DNA from: Microbacterium sp. SLBN-154
Lineage (GTDB): Bacteria; Actinomycetota; Actinomycetes; Actinomycetales; Microbacteriaceae
Length of the DNA stretch: 64,000 bases
NCBI RefSeq assembly: GCF_006715565.1
Contig: NZ_VFNL01000001.1
Location: 3,038,001-3,102,000, forward strand
Reading direction: 5' to 3'
Below are positions 51,975 to 61,161 of the stretch, piece after piece. Made by a program: the position numbers and the translations under genes. Within the stretch, counting starts at the first letter, position 1; the number at the start of each line of letters is the position of its first letter. A model generated the notes under the pieces. That model was given only the letters and a program-made list of their open reading frames with translations, ran no database searches and was not told the DNA's origin.

Positions 51975-52814
51975 ATGGAATCGATCGTGCTCGGCTACGA
52001 CGGCTCGCCGGCGTCGGTGGCCGCGCTGTCATGGGTAGCGGCGCGGGCTGCCCGCACGGTTGTCGGCGTCGATGTCGTGACGGTGATCTCGCGCTTCGCG
52101 CAGGAACGGAGTTCCGCCCTGCGACACCTCGGTAACGCCGAGGGCTTTCTTCGGGATCGCGTTCCCGGCATCGGGGTGCAGCTGCACCGGCTCGAAGGCG
52201 GCGTCGAGCCTGCCCTGACCCTCATGAGCAGCAACGCCGATGTGGTGGTCCTCGGTGTGACCCTCGGCCGCCCGGTCCGCGCGGCTCTGTCGGGTGCGCT
52301 GCCGCTGCAGGTCAGCGCCCGCTCCCGTGCACCGGTCGTGCTCGTGCCTGCCGAGTGGTCCGACCTCGGCGACCCCGTGACGGTGGGTGTGAGCGCGGAC
52401 GACAGTTCGGATGCCGCCGTCGCCTTCGCCGCATGCGAGGCCGACCTCACGAGCGTCTCACTGCGGTTGGTCCATGCCTGGCAGATGCCTCCTCCGTCCT
52501 TCGCGGGCGACGCGGTCCCCACGGTCGATGCCGTCGTGGCTGAACACCGAGGCGTTCTGGACACGCGGATGCGCTGGGTCATCGCCCGTTATCCGAGCAT
52601 GGGCCTCCGCAGCGACCTGGTGCGCGACCTCGCCGGACCGACGCTTCTCCGACACGCCGCGCACTCGTCTCTCCTGGTCATCGGAACTCATCACCGCGGC
52701 GTGGTGCAGGGCCGCCTGAGCGGATCCGTGGCCCAGGCCCTGGTGTGGCGGGTGCCGTGTCCCCTCGCAGTCGTGCCCGCGGAGACGACGGATGATGAAG
52801 GAGAGGAAGACTGA
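51975..52814 (+). CDS. tandem-domain universal stress protein
   Basis: 279 residues with two UspA domains (about 1-130 and 138-270). Domain 1 opens SIVLGYDGSPASVAALSWVA and ends VVLGVTLGRPVRAALSGALP; domain 2 ends LLVIGTHHRGVVQGRLSGSV, both near-canonical ATP-binding loops. Many DosR-regulon members of mycobacteria are tandem stress proteins of this size. ATG with GAAGG upstream. The stop overlaps the ATG of the next gene by one base (TGATG), so the pair is co-expressed under the DosR-like box at 51898. Confidence 0.9.
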   Translation: MESIVLGYDGSPASVAALSWVAARAARTVVGVDVVTVISRFAQERSSALRHLGNAEGFLRDRVPGIGVQLHRLEGGVEPALTLMSSNADVVVLGVTLGRPVRAALSGALPLQVSARSRAPVVLVPAEWSDLGDPVTVGVSADDSSDAAVAFAACEADLTSVSLRLVHAWQMPPPSFAGDAVPTVDAVVAEHRGVLDTRMRWVIARYPSMGLRSDLVRDLAGPTLLRHAAHSSLLVIGTHHRGVVQGRLSGSVAQALVWRVPCPLAVVPAETTDDEGEED

Positions 52815-53287
52815 TGCGCGCCATCCGAATCGCACTCATGACGGTGCAGTCGTTCATCGCGATCACCGCAGCGCTCGGGGGTGTCGCCCTCATCGTCGGC
52901 ACGCTGTTGCCGTCCCTCGCGACTGTCTTCATGCCTCCCCTGGACTATCTGGCGGGCTCCCCGTTCTCCTCCTACCTCGTTCCGGGCCTGGCGCTCCTGC
53001 TGGTGGTGGGCGGGACACAGGCGGCCGCGCTGCTGCTCACGCTGACCCGCTCGCCGTGGTCTGCGGTCACCAGTGCGCTGGCGGGATTCGCCTGCCTCGC
53101 CTGGATCTTCGTGCAGATGATCTACATCCCCTTCAGCGTGCTCCAGCTGGTGTACGCGGCACTGGGGGGCATCGAGCTCGCGCTGACCATGTTGACACTG
53201 GGGATCTGGGACCAGCGGCGCGTGACCCACCGGTCGACCTTCGTCGCCGCCTCACGTTCCGAACCCGGACGCACGCACCGCGTCTGA
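52814..53287 (+). CDS. small four-helix membrane protein
   Basis: 157 residues, not a named family. Four hydrophobic stretches at about 8-32, 50-72, 78-105 and 112-132 (for example SFIAITAALGGVALIVGTLL, LVPGLALLLVVGGTQAAALL, ALGGIELALTMLTLGIW), then a basic C-tail. The sequence resembles other actinobacterial hypothetical proteins linked to stress-induced genes but I cannot assign a role. It is coupled to the universal stress gene and ends 2 bp before the convergent devR stop. Confidence 0.75.
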   Translation: MRAIRIALMTVQSFIAITAALGGVALIVGTLLPSLATVFMPPLDYLAGSPFSSYLVPGLALLLVVGGTQAAALLLTLTRSPWSAVTSALAGFACLAWIFVQMIYIPFSVLQLVYAALGGIELALTMLTLGIWDQRRVTHRSTFVAASRSEPGRTHRV

Positions 53288-53289
53288 CG

Positions 53290-53937
53290 TCACCCGTCGG
53301 CGCGCTCCTGCGTGTGGTGCAGCTCCACGATGGCCGCCTGGGTGCGGCTGTCGACACCGAGCTTGCGAAGCAGCGACGAGACGTAGTTCTTGACCGTCTT
53401 CTCGGCGATGCCGAGGCGCTCACCGATCTGGCGGTTGGTCATGCCGTCCGCGATCAAGTGGAGGATCTGGCGCTCGCGCAGGCCGAGCGACCCCCATCGC
53501 GGGTCGTCGCTGTCGGCCTGGCTCCGAAGCGCCTGGGCCGAGCGCTGTCCCAGCGGACTGTCCACCAGGCGCCGTCCGGCGGCGATGGCGCGGATCGCCG
53601 CCACGAGCCCGGTTCCCCGGATGTCCTTCAGGACGTAACCGGCCGCACCGGCGAGCGTCGCAGCGTGCAGCGCCGCATCGTCGTCGAATGCGGTGAGGAT
53701 CAGGCAGCGTACGTCGGGGAGACGCGACCCGATCTCCCGGCACAGATCGATCCCGTTCCCGTCAGGCAGATGGACATCGAGAACCGCGATGTCGGGGCGC
53801 GTCGCCTCGATGCGGCTGAGCCCATCACGGACTGTCCCCGCCTCGCCGATGACCTCGATGTCGGAATGAGCCTCGAGGATGTCGGCCAGCCCACGGCGGA
53901 GGATCTCGTGATCGTCGACGAGGAAGACGCGGATCAT
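53290..53937 (-). CDS. devR: NarL/FixJ-family response regulator DosR/DevR
   Basis: 215 residues. Receiver: acidic Asp8-Asp9, phospho-acceptor Asp54 (LDVHLPDGNG), Thr82 and Lys104 (YVLKDI), all at the same positions as in mycobacterial DosR. LuxR-type HTH: LGLRERQILHLIADGMTNRQ and the recognition segment AEKTVKNYVSSLLRKLGVDS, keeping the DNA-contacting Lys180, Lys183 and Asn184 (equivalent to 179, 182, 183). ATG with GGAAGGAGT upstream. The partner kinase gene lies 5 kb away. A DosR-like box at 54036 precedes it, with TAGCCT 32 nt away, suggesting autoregulation. Confidence 0.93.
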   Translation of the reverse strand: MIRVFLVDDHEILRRGLADILEAHSDIEVIGEAGTVRDGLSRIEATRPDIAVLDVHLPDGNGIDLCREIGSRLPDVRCLILTAFDDDAALHAATLAGAAGYVLKDIRGTGLVAAIRAIAAGRRLVDSPLGQRSAQALRSQADSDDPRWGSLGLRERQILHLIADGMTNRQIGERLGIAEKTVKNYVSSLLRKLGVDSRTQAAIVELHHTQERADG

Positions 53938-54035
53938 GACGGACTCCTTCCGGCTGAGCCCCGGATCCACGGCGATACGGGTCGGGCGTTGCGATCAAGG
54001 CTACGGTCGCGCAACCACCCAGAGAAGACCCGCAC

Positions 54036-54049
54036 GGGACCTTCGTTCC
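54036..54049. promoter_or_regulatory. DosR-box-like sequence between devR and the PNPOx-like gene
   Basis: GGGACCTTCGTTCC, with a good left half and weaker right half. Plus strand TCGGAT (54072-54077) follows after 22 nt; minus strand TAGCCT (53998-54003) after 32 nt, one helical turn more. Confidence 0.6.
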
Positions 54050-54103
54050 TCCTTCGCTTCGCGACAGGGGTTCGGATGGGAACCGGAACGGAAGGAGTCC
54101 CCC

Positions 54104-54670
54104 TTGGCCGAGACATCACGCGCACGAGATCTGACCACCGCGGAATGCTGGTCGCTGCTCGAGAACGGGGACATCGGACGACTCGCCGTCACCCGCACCG
54201 ACGGAACGCCGGATATCTTCCCCGTCAACTTCGTCGCGCATGAGGGAGCGGTGTACATCCGCAGCGCGCCCGACGCGAAGGTCGTCAGTCTGGACGCGCG
54301 GCCGGCCGCCGCCTTCGAGATCGACGGTCACGATGACGAAGGAACGTGGAGCGTGGTCGTGCGAGGCACGGCGGCGCGTACCGTCGACGACGTGGAGATC
54401 GACGGCAGCGGTATCCGGCGGATCGTGACGGTGAGTCCTCGCCACAAGCCCCACGTTCTGAAGCTGGCGGCCCGGACCGTGACGGGTCGGCGATTCACCG
54501 ACCCGTTCCCCGTTCCGTCTCCGGGCGACGAGCACGGCATCTCCTTCCCCAGCAGCAGGCCGAGGTTTCTCCGCCCCGAACCCATTCCCTCGCACCGTCC
54601 CTGGTCGGAGGGCGCGTCGCTCGAGCCATCGGAAGAGAGCCGAGAGGCGTCGGATCCGCCGTCAGCGTGA
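54104..54670 (+). CDS. pyridoxamine 5'-phosphate oxidase-like flavin-binding protein
   Basis: 188 residues. Split-barrel fold: LTTAECWSLLENGDIGRLAV, PDIFPVNFVAHEGAVYIRSA, AAFEIDGHDDEGTWSVVVRG match the FMN/F420-binding PNPOx-like proteins of actinobacteria, several of which belong to the mycobacterial DosR regulon. A Pro/Ser-rich tail of ~50 residues is appended. TTG start is preferred because AAGGAG lies six bases upstream; no in-frame ATG gives a sensible N-terminus. It overlaps the convergent hydrolase gene by 9 bp. Reaction unknown; heme, F420 or FMN redox possible. Confidence 0.82.
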   Translation: MAETSRARDLTTAECWSLLENGDIGRLAVTRTDGTPDIFPVNFVAHEGAVYIRSAPDAKVVSLDARPAAAFEIDGHDDEGTWSVVVRGTAARTVDDVEIDGSGIRRIVTVSPRHKPHVLKLAARTVTGRRFTDPFPVPSPGDEHGISFPSSRPRFLRPEPIPSHRPWSEGASLEPSEESREASDPPSA

Positions 54671-55666
54671 CAGCATCGCGGTCGTCCAGCGCCCCATCCG
54701 CTCGTAAGCCTCGGCGCGCGCCTCGCGCCGGGACAGGAAGACATCGTGCAGCGCGCCGTCGATCCGCTCGATCGTCACCGATGAACCGAGCTTGAGCGCC
54801 GCGCGCGCGATGTCGTCGACCACCAGCACCGAATCAGCGCGGGTGAGCTCGTCATCCCAGCGCGTCGGCGCCACGCTCCGCGCCGACAGCAGCACACAGA
54901 CCGGCACCGAGATACCGAGCCCTTTCGAGACCGCCGCGTGCCCTGCGACGATCGCCCGCATCCACCCCACGTGCACGGGCAGGCTGCGTTCCGGTCGCCA
55001 CGCGAGATCCACCTGCACGGGGTCGTCGGCATCCGCCACCTCGGCCTGCGCCCGCGCGTAGAAACCTCCGTCCACCTGTGGCCACAGATCCAGCGGCCGA
55101 CGACGGGAGTGGATGTCGAGCACCGGCGTGATCGCCTGCCGCACCGACGCACTCAGCTGGAATTCGAGCCACGGGCTGTTCAAGACGATCGCAGCGGCAG
55201 CGCCCGGATGACGCGCGGCCCACAGACTCAGGGTCAGCCCCCCGGTCGAGTGCCCGAAGAGCACGAGGCGTCGCTCCCCCGTGCCATCCGCTCTCCTCCC
55301 CATCGCGGTCAGCGCTTCGGCGATGTCGGCGTCGTAGTCGGTGAGGTCGCCGATGTAGCCCGGTGTCTGACCGGGCCGGAGGCTCCGGCCGTACTTCCGC
55401 AGGTCCAGAGCGTAGAACCTCGCGCCGCGCTCGACCCAGAACCGAGCGAGACGCGTCTGGAAGAAGTAGTCCGACCACCCGTGGACGTACAGCACGTCGA
55501 CGTCGGCGAAGGGCCGCGGCCGTCCCGCGAAGAACTCCCGGACCGACCGGCGGGGCATCAGTCGCACGAGCGTCGCGACGACCGCGCCCTCATCGTCATC
55601 GGAGAGCGGCAGCGTCAGCTGCTCGAACGGCGCCCCGAGGACGTCCGGCGCCCAGCCCTCGGTCAT
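54662..55666 (-). CDS. alpha/beta hydrolase
   Basis: 334 residues. Strand LYVHGWSDYFFQ (oxyanion HG-W), YALDLRKYGRSLRPG, nucleophile elbow LFGHSTGGLTLSLWAARH (Ser), and DGALHDVFLSRREARAEAYE with the late His, resembling a lysophospholipase or serine aminopeptidase S33 type. ATG at 55664-55666 has GAGG at suitable distance; an upstream GTG adds eight residues. No signal peptide. Substrate unknown. A small membrane-protein gene precedes it by 35 bp. Confidence 0.82.
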   Translation of the reverse strand: MTEGWAPDVLGAPFEQLTLPLSDDDEGAVVATLVRLMPRRSVREFFAGRPRPFADVDVLYVHGWSDYFFQTRLARFWVERGARFYALDLRKYGRSLRPGQTPGYIGDLTDYDADIAEALTAMGRRADGTGERRLVLFGHSTGGLTLSLWAARHPGAAAAIVLNSPWLEFQLSASVRQAITPVLDIHSRRRPLDLWPQVDGGFYARAQAEVADADDPVQVDLAWRPERSLPVHVGWMRAIVAGHAAVSKGLGISVPVCVLLSARSVAPTRWDDELTRADSVLVVDDIARAALKLGSSVTIERIDGALHDVFLSRREARAEAYERMGRWTTAMLSR

Positions 55667-55701
55667 CCGATCGGCCTCGCGTCGGGTCACCGACCCAGCG
55701 G

Positions 55702-55887
55702 CTACCAGTTGCCGGGATTCGAGTCCCGATTCTCGTGACGGCTGAGCGTCACCGGCAGCGCCACGGCGGCGCAGATGATGAGCACCCCAGCGGCGAACAG
55801 CACGGCGCCGAAGTCAGGGAAGTTGAAGCTCGCCCCCAGGATCCACATCCCGCCTACGAGCAGGACCATGTACAGCGCGATCAGCAT
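55702..55887 (-). CDS. small two-helix membrane protein
   Basis: 61 residues. Two hydrophobic helices (about 2-20 and 26-48: LIALYMVLLVGGMWILGAS, AVLFAAGVLIICAAVALP) and a short polar tail RHENRDSNPGNW. The ribosome site AGGAGG before the ATG is strong, and a -10 TAGGCT lies about 30 bp upstream, so it is very likely real. No family recognised. It may be transcribed with the hydrolase that follows. Confidence 0.75.
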   Translation of the reverse strand: MLIALYMVLLVGGMWILGASFNFPDFGAVLFAAGVLIICAAVALPVTLSRHENRDSNPGNW

Positions 55888-55954
55888 GGGGTGACCTCCT
55901 GGTGAAGGGAAACTCCCCCCAGCCTATCCGGGTCGCAGCACCTGCCGCAGGCGA

Positions 55955-57328
55955 CTACTCCCCGCGCGAGACCGCGATCATCTCGTCACGGGGCACGACC
56001 TTGATGCGCGCGCGGCCGTGCGGCGCGCCGAGAGCCACCTCGTGCTCGTCGAGGCGGTGCCAGCCGTCGAGGTCGGTCCACGCGACTCCGCGCGATTCCA
56101 GCAGCGCGGGGATGGCCTCCTCCGACGGATCGGTCGGTTGCCACCACGAACCCTGGTCGTTGATGATGTGACGCACGGTCTCCATCGCGTCGGACTTGGT
56201 GTGGCCGATCAGGCCCACCGGCCCGCGCTTGATCCATCCGGTCGCGTACACGCCGGGGACCCGCTCATTCGAGTCCTTGCGCAGCACCTGGCCCTCGTGG
56301 TTGGGGATGACCCCGTGGCGCTTGTCGAACGGCACTCCCGGCAGCGGCGACCCGAAGTAGCCGACCGCACGGTAGATCGCCTGCACGGCGACCTCGCGGA
56401 TCTCGCCGGTGCCCACGACACCGCCCTCGCCGTCGGGGCGGGTGCGCTCGTACACGAACGCCGACACCCGGCCGTTGTCGTCGGTCTTGACCTCGACGGG
56501 CTTCGCCCAGAAGTGCAGATGCAGGCGACGCGAGGCCTCACCCCCGGCGTTGTTGACGCTCGGGCGCTTGCGCCACGCCTGCAGCACGCGGTCGATGACC
56601 ATCACCTGCTTGTTGCTCGCGATGGCGTCCTTCGAGGCCTCGTCGTAATCGAAATCCTCGTCGTAGACGACCATGTCGACATCGCGCAGCTCGCCGAGCT
56701 CGCGAAGCTCCAGCGGGGTGAACTTCACCTGCGCGGGGCCACGGCGGCCGAACACGTGCACGTCGGTCACCGGCGAAGCCTTCAGGCCCTCGTAGACGTT
56801 GTCGGGGATCTCGGTGGGGAGCAGGTCCTCGGCATGCTTGGCGAGCATCCTCGAGACGTCGAGCGCGACGTTGCCGTTCCCGATGACGGCCACCGACTCC
56901 GCATCCAGCGGCCAGGTGCGCGGCACGTCGGGGTGGCCGTCGAACCAGCTGACGAAGTCGGCCGCGCCGTAGGAGCCCTCGGCGTCGATCCCGGGGATGC
57001 GCAGGTCGGTGTCGCGCACCGCGCCGGTGGCGAAGATCACCGCGTTGTAGTGCTGCTTGAGGTCGTCGAGCGTGATGTCCTCACCGAAGCGGACGTTGCC
57101 GAAGATGCGGATGTCACCGCGGTCGAGCACTTCGCGCAGCGCCGTGATGATGCCCTTGATGCGCGGGTGGTCGGGGGCCACCCCGTAGCGCACCAGTCCG
57201 TAGGGGGCGGGCAGCTGCTCGAACAGGTCGATGGAGACGTCGAAGCGACGCTCCGCCTTCAGCAGGATGTCGGCGGCATAGATGCCGGCGGGTCCTGCAC
57301 CGACGATGGCAAGCCTGAGCTTGGTCAT
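55955..57328 (-). CDS. fprA: ferredoxin-NADP reductase, FprA type
   Basis: 457 residues of the adrenodoxin-reductase-like family. FAD motif LAIVGAGPAGIYAADILLK, LPAPYGLVRYGVAPDHPRIK, the NADP loop VAVIGNGNVALDVSRMLA, FGRRGPAQVKFTPLELRELG, and the C-terminal YATGWIKRGPVGLIGHTKSD. It transfers electrons between NADPH and ferredoxins. ATG with AAAGGA upstream. It is followed by no close gene on its strand and precedes the isoprenoid gene region; a respiratory or biosynthetic redox role fits. Confidence 0.95.
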   Translation of the reverse strand: MTKLRLAIVGAGPAGIYAADILLKAERRFDVSIDLFEQLPAPYGLVRYGVAPDHPRIKGIITALREVLDRGDIRIFGNVRFGEDITLDDLKQHYNAVIFATGAVRDTDLRIPGIDAEGSYGAADFVSWFDGHPDVPRTWPLDAESVAVIGNGNVALDVSRMLAKHAEDLLPTEIPDNVYEGLKASPVTDVHVFGRRGPAQVKFTPLELRELGELRDVDMVVYDEDFDYDEASKDAIASNKQVMVIDRVLQAWRKRPSVNNAGGEASRRLHLHFWAKPVEVKTDDNGRVSAFVYERTRPDGEGGVVGTGEIREVAVQAIYRAVGYFGSPLPGVPFDKRHGVIPNHEGQVLRKDSNERVPGVYATGWIKRGPVGLIGHTKSDAMETVRHIINDQGSWWQPTDPSEEAIPALLESRGVAWTDLDGWHRLDEHEVALGAPHGRARIKVVPRDEMIAVSRGE

Positions 57329-57380
57329 GAAGTCCTTTCTGACGGATGCCGCGCCGCGGCGTTCCCGGGTGCGCCGCCGA

Positions 57381-58436
57381 TCAGCTCGCGCGATCGGCGA
57401 CCGCCCGCGCGAAGCGCGTCAGCGCATCGCGCACCGGCCCTTCGGGCAGCGGCTCCAGCGCATCGATCGCTTCAAGAGAGTACCGGTGCGCGAGCTCCCG
57501 CGTGGCCTCGGTCGTCTCGTGCTCGCGGAGTTCGGCGAGGGGGCTGTCGAGGATCGCGGGGTCGGCGCCCTCGGCGATCCGCTCCACGCCTTCGTCGATC
57601 GTCTCGCGCAGTCGCACCGCATCGGCGTCTCGCCGCTGACCGAGCAGCAGGAACGGCATCGTGGGGACGCCCGCACGCAGGTCGGTGCCGGGCACCTTGC
57701 CGGTCTCACCGGGGTCGGGCGAGAGGTCGATCACATCGTCGAGCAGCTGGAAGGCGACACCGGCCTTCTCTCCGAACACCACCATGGGCGCCTCGAAGGC
57801 GGGGTCGGCGTCGGAGAAGATCACGCCGGCCTGCGCGGCCGCGGCGATCAGCGAGCCGGTCTTGTCCGAGAGCACCTGCAGGTAGAACTCAACCGGGTCA
57901 TCGTCCTCGGTGGCGCCGACGGTCTCGTGCATCTGTCCGAGCACGAGACGCTCGAAGGTGTCGGCCTGGATCCGGATGGCGCGCTCCCCCAACCGCGCCA
58001 TGATCTGGCTGGCGCGGGAGAAGAGCAGGTCGCCGGTGAGGATCGCGACGTTGTTGCCCCACACCGCGTGCGCGGCGGGCACCCCGCGACGCTTGTCCGC
58101 GACATCCATCACGTCGTCGTGGTACAGCGAGCCGAGGTGGGTCATCTCCAGCGCCGAGGCCGCTTCGACGACTTCGTCCGTGACCCCGTCACCCAGCTGG
58201 GAGGTCAGGAGCGCGAGAGTGGGGCGCACGCGCTTCCCGCCGGCGTTGTACAGATAGCGGCTGGTGGCGTTGGCGAGCGCGTCGGTCACGCGCAGTTCGC
58301 TGCGCAGGTGTTCGTCGACGCGCGCGAGCCCGTCCTCGACCGCCGCGAGAAGGCGACGGGCCCCGGGCCCGGCGAAGACCCGCTCGGTCAGGCTCAGCTG
58401 ACCGGTGATCGGCGAGCCGGGAGCGGAAGGAGTCAC
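57381..58436 (-). CDS. polyprenyl diphosphate synthase (menaquinone side chain)
   Basis: 351 residues. First aspartate-rich motif DDVMD at 107-111 and second DDVID in VAFQLLDDVIDLSPDPGETG, with KRVRPTLALL and LGSLYHDD, identify a trans-prenyltransferase. The small residues before the first motif suggest a long-chain product such as the octa/nona-prenyl tail of menaquinone. GTG start is leaderless: TAGGCT (58443-58448), six bases, GTG. It sits next to menG, menF and the DUF402 gene, consistent with menaquinone synthesis. Confidence 0.93.
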   Translation of the reverse strand: MTPSAPGSPITGQLSLTERVFAGPGARRLLAAVEDGLARVDEHLRSELRVTDALANATSRYLYNAGGKRVRPTLALLTSQLGDGVTDEVVEAASALEMTHLGSLYHDDVMDVADKRRGVPAAHAVWGNNVAILTGDLLFSRASQIMARLGERAIRIQADTFERLVLGQMHETVGATEDDDPVEFYLQVLSDKTGSLIAAAAQAGVIFSDADPAFEAPMVVFGEKAGVAFQLLDDVIDLSPDPGETGKVPGTDLRAGVPTMPFLLLGQRRDADAVRLRETIDEGVERIAEGADPAILDSPLAELREHETTEATRELAHRYSLEAIDALEPLPEGPVRDALTRFARAVADRAS

Positions 58437-58475
58437 GGATCCAGCCTAGCGGCGCGCGGATCGCAGGCGGTCGCC

Positions 58476-59213
58476 TCAGGGCTTGCGGCCCCGGTGCAGG
58501 GCGACGATGCCCATCGACAGGTTGCGGAACGCGACATCGGTCCATCCCGCCTCGCGGATCCAGGCCGACAGCGTGCGCTGGTCGGGCCAGTCGCGGATCG
58601 ACTCGTTCAGATAGTCGTACGCCTCGGCGTTCGAGCTCACGGCCTTCGCCACCGTCGGCAGCACGCGGTCGTTGTAGAAGCGGTACAGCCGGTTGAAGGC
58701 GCCCGACGGCGGCTGCGAGAACTCGCAGATCACCACGCGTCCGCCGGGTCGGGTCACCCGCCACAGCTCCCGCAGAGCCTTCTTCGGATCATTGACGTTG
58801 CGCAGACCGAACGACATCGTGACGGCATCGAACTCCGCGTCGCCGAACGGCAGGTCGGTCGCGTCCGCCTGCACGAACCTCAGATTCCCGATGCCGCCAC
58901 CCGGCGACGACGCCCCGTAACGGCGCTCGCCTTCGGCGATCATTCCGGGTGAGAAATCGGCGGCCACCACCTGGGCTCCGCTCTTGGCGAGCGCGACGCT
59001 GGACGCGCCGGTGCCGGCGGCGAGGTCGAGGATGCGCTCGCCCGGCCGCGGCGAGACCGCGCGGGTCGTCGCCGCACGCCACATCCGGTCGTTGCCGAGG
59101 CTCAGAACGGTGTTCGTGCGGTCGTAGCCGCGGGCGACCTGATCGAACATGCCGCTGACGCGTCGCGGATCCTTACCGAGGTCGGCGCGGTTGGGTTCGC
59201 GATCGGTCGTCAC
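58476..59213 (-). CDS. menG: demethylmenaquinone methyltransferase
   Basis: 245 residues of the UbiE/MenG family. N-terminal [23 protein letters not shown] motif [75 protein letters not shown] and [20 protein letters not shown]. It methylates demethylmenaquinone as the last step of menaquinone synthesis. GTG leaderless start: TAGACT (59220-59225), six bases, GTG. The isoprenoid chain gene follows 39 bp downstream but has its own leaderless promoter. Confidence 0.96.
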   Translation of the reverse strand: MTTDREPNRADLGKDPRRVSGMFDQVARGYDRTNTVLSLGNDRMWRAATTRAVSPRPGERILDLAAGTGASSVALAKSGAQVVAADFSPGMIAEGERRYGASSPGGGIGNLRFVQADATDLPFGDAEFDAVTMSFGLRNVNDPKKALRELWRVTRPGGRVVICEFSQPPSGAFNRLYRFYNDRVLPTVAKAVSSNAEAYDYLNESIRDWPDQRTLSAWIREAGWTDVAFRNLSMGIVALHRGRKP

Positions 59214-59271
59214 GGGTCGAGTCTAAGCGCGTCGCCGTCGTCGCAGACCGGGTGAGCACGGGTGCGCATCC

Positions 59272-59820
59272 TCAGAGATGCAGCGCCTCGAGCTGCGAGA
59301 GCCAGTGCGCGGGTGTCGTCTCGTCGAAGGGTGCGACGCCCGCACGAACCTTCTGCTCGAGGTCGACCGCGAGCGCCTCGAGACGCGCGACGATGTCGAG
59401 CGGGTAGCCGTATGCGACCCGGTGCTCGTCCCACTCGTCGCGGTCGTCGATGTAGATCCCCCGCTCGGTGTGCTTGACGACATCAAGATCCATGTCGACA
59501 CCGACCGGCGCACCGTCCCGCCAGCCCACATCCCACCCCAGATCGATGTAGATCTGCGTCCGGTTCGGATCCGCATTGCGGGTATAGGCGTACTCCCCGC
59601 TCGGAGGCAGCAGCATCACGCACGCCTGACGGGTCACCATCTGCCGTCCGGGCCGCTCGCTGATCCAGCCTGCGGGCTGGCCGACCCAGTCGCCCCACCG
59701 GTCGCTGCCGAGGTAGACGCAGTCGTGCTCCCAGTGCACCCCGCCGTTCCATTTCCGCCAGCGGAAGCGCACGCGCTGCCCGATCTCGGGGCGGAGGGCG
59801 GATGACGAGGCGTCGGTCAC
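59272..59820 (-). CDS. DUF402 domain protein
   Basis: 182 residues. Contains FRWRKWNGGVHWEHDCVYLG, IYIDLGWDVGW and the acidic DMDLDVVKHTERGIYIDDRD, the metal-coordinating pattern of DUF402 / Ntdp-type proteins, some of which are nucleoside or RNA phosphatases. No known partner. GTG leaderless start: TATATT (59827-59832), six bases, GTG. This is the best consensus -10 among the leaderless promoters in the window, and it is nearly back-to-back with that of menF. Confidence 0.82.
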   Translation of the reverse strand: MTDASSSALRPEIGQRVRFRWRKWNGGVHWEHDCVYLGSDRWGDWVGQPAGWISERPGRQMVTRQACVMLLPPSGEYAYTRNADPNRTQIYIDLGWDVGWRDGAPVGVDMDLDVVKHTERGIYIDDRDEWDEHRVAYGYPLDIVARLEALAVDLEQKVRAGVAPFDETTPAHWLSQLEALHL

Positions 59821-59877
59821 CTCGTCAATATACGGCGTCGCCGTCCGGCCCCGGGCGCCCGGATCTAGAGTGGAGCC

Positions 59878-61161
59878 GTGATCCCCCCCCTCCCCCGGCT
59901 GGTGGTCGAGACCTCTCCGATCGATCCCGTCGAGGAGCTGCTCCCCTTCGCCGATGCCGCGTCACCGCTGTGCTGGATCCGCCGCGCGGAGGGCATCGCC
60001 GGATTCGGCGAGGCCCTCCGACTCGAGGAGCCCGGAGGTCAGGACCCGGACGCCGAACCGCGCAACGCGCGCATCGCCCGCCTCGCCGACGTGTGGCGAG
60101 AGGTGGCGTCGCACGCGCGGGTCGACGATGCGGTCGGCGTTCCCGGATCGGGACTGGTCGCTTTCGGCGCGTTCAGTTTCACCGCCGCATCGGCCGCATC
60201 GAGCGTGCTCATCGTGCCGCGCGTCATCGTCGGCCGGCGGGGCGGACGCGGGTGGATCACCTCCATCCGCACCGCCGACGAGGCGGCCGTCGAGCCCTCC
60301 CCCCGCCGTCTCGGCCCGTACTGGCCGGGTGCGGTGGGCCCGGGCCGGATGACGCATGAGGGGTATCAGTCGGCGGTGCGCGCCGCGGTCACCGCGATCG
60401 GCGCCGGAGAAGTCGGCAAAGTCGTGCTCGCCCGCGACCTCGTCGGCGCGGTGCCGCACGACGCCGACCTCCGCCGCCTGGTGCGGGCTCTTGCGACCGA
60501 CTACCCCGACTGCTGGACCTTCGCCGTCGACGGCCTGATCGGAGCAAGCCCTGAGACCCTCGTGACGGTGCACGACGGCACCGTCACGGCGCGCGTCCTC
60601 GCCGGCACGCGCGCCCGGGGGGCCGACGCCGACGCCGACAACGCCGCATCGCTCGCGCTCGCCACGAGTGCGAAGGATCTCGACGAGCATCGATACGCCG
60701 CCCACAGCGTGCTGTCCTCCCTCCGCCCCCACACCAGCGCCCTCGCGTCGAGCGAGCAGCCCTTCACCCTGAAGCTCCCCAACGTCTGGCACCTGGCCAC
60801 CGACATCGAAGGCACTCTGGACGACGGGGCGTCGTCGCTCGACCTCGTCGCCGCCCTGCACCCCACCGCCGCGGTGGCCGGTTCTCCCACGCAGGCCGCA
60901 CTCGCCGTCATCCGCCGCCTGGAGCCCTTCGACCGTGGACGATATGCCGGGCCCGTGGGCTGGGTCGACCAGTCCGGCAACGGCGAGTGGGCGATCGCGC
61001 TGCGCTGCGCGCAGTTCGGCCTCGACCGGGTCGACATCCACGGCGACGGAATCCCCGTCGTCGCCCACGCCGGGGCGGGCATCGTCGCCGGCAGCGACCC
61101 GGAGGCAGAGCTCTTGGAGACACGCGTGAAGTTCCGTCCGATCGTGGACGCCCTCGCATGA
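59878..61161 (+). CDS. menF: isochorismate synthase
   Basis: 427 residues. Chorismate-binding fold with GEVGKVVLARDLVGAVP, WTFAVDGLIGASPETLV, RVLAGTRARG, AKDLDEHRYAAHSVLSSLRP, LHPTAAVAGSPTQAALAVIR and GPVGWVDQSGNGEWAIALRC. It converts chorismate to isochorismate, the entry to menaquinone synthesis. GTG leaderless start: TAGAGT (59866-59871), six bases, GTG. The amidohydrolase ATG overlaps its TGA (ATGA 61158-61161), so a metabolic chain of four genes is transcribed from here. Confidence 0.93.
   Translation: MIPPLPRLVVETSPIDPVEELLPFADAASPLCWIRRAEGIAGFGEALRLEEPGGQDPDAEPRNARIARLADVWREVASHARVDDAVGVPGSGLVAFGAFSFTAASAASSVLIVPRVIVGRRGGRGWITSIRTADEAAVEPSPRRLGPYWPGAVGPGRMTHEGYQSAVRAAVTAIGAGEVGKVVLARDLVGAVPHDADLRRLVRALATDYPDCWTFAVDGLIGASPETLVTVHDGTVTARVLAGTRARGADADADNAASLALATSAKDLDEHRYAAHSVLSSLRPHTSALASSEQPFTLKLPNVWHLATDIEGTLDDGASSLDLVAALHPTAAVAGSPTQAALAVIRRLEPFDRGRYAGPVGWVDQSGNGEWAIALRCAQFGLDRVDIHGDGIPVVAHAGAGIVAGSDPEAELLETRVKFRPIVDALA

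Noticed and set aside
55684..55696. GGGTCACCGACCC as another DosR-like box
   Set aside because: The centre is three instead of four bases, and it covers the alternative GTG start of a hydrolase gene, without a -10 at the standard distance.
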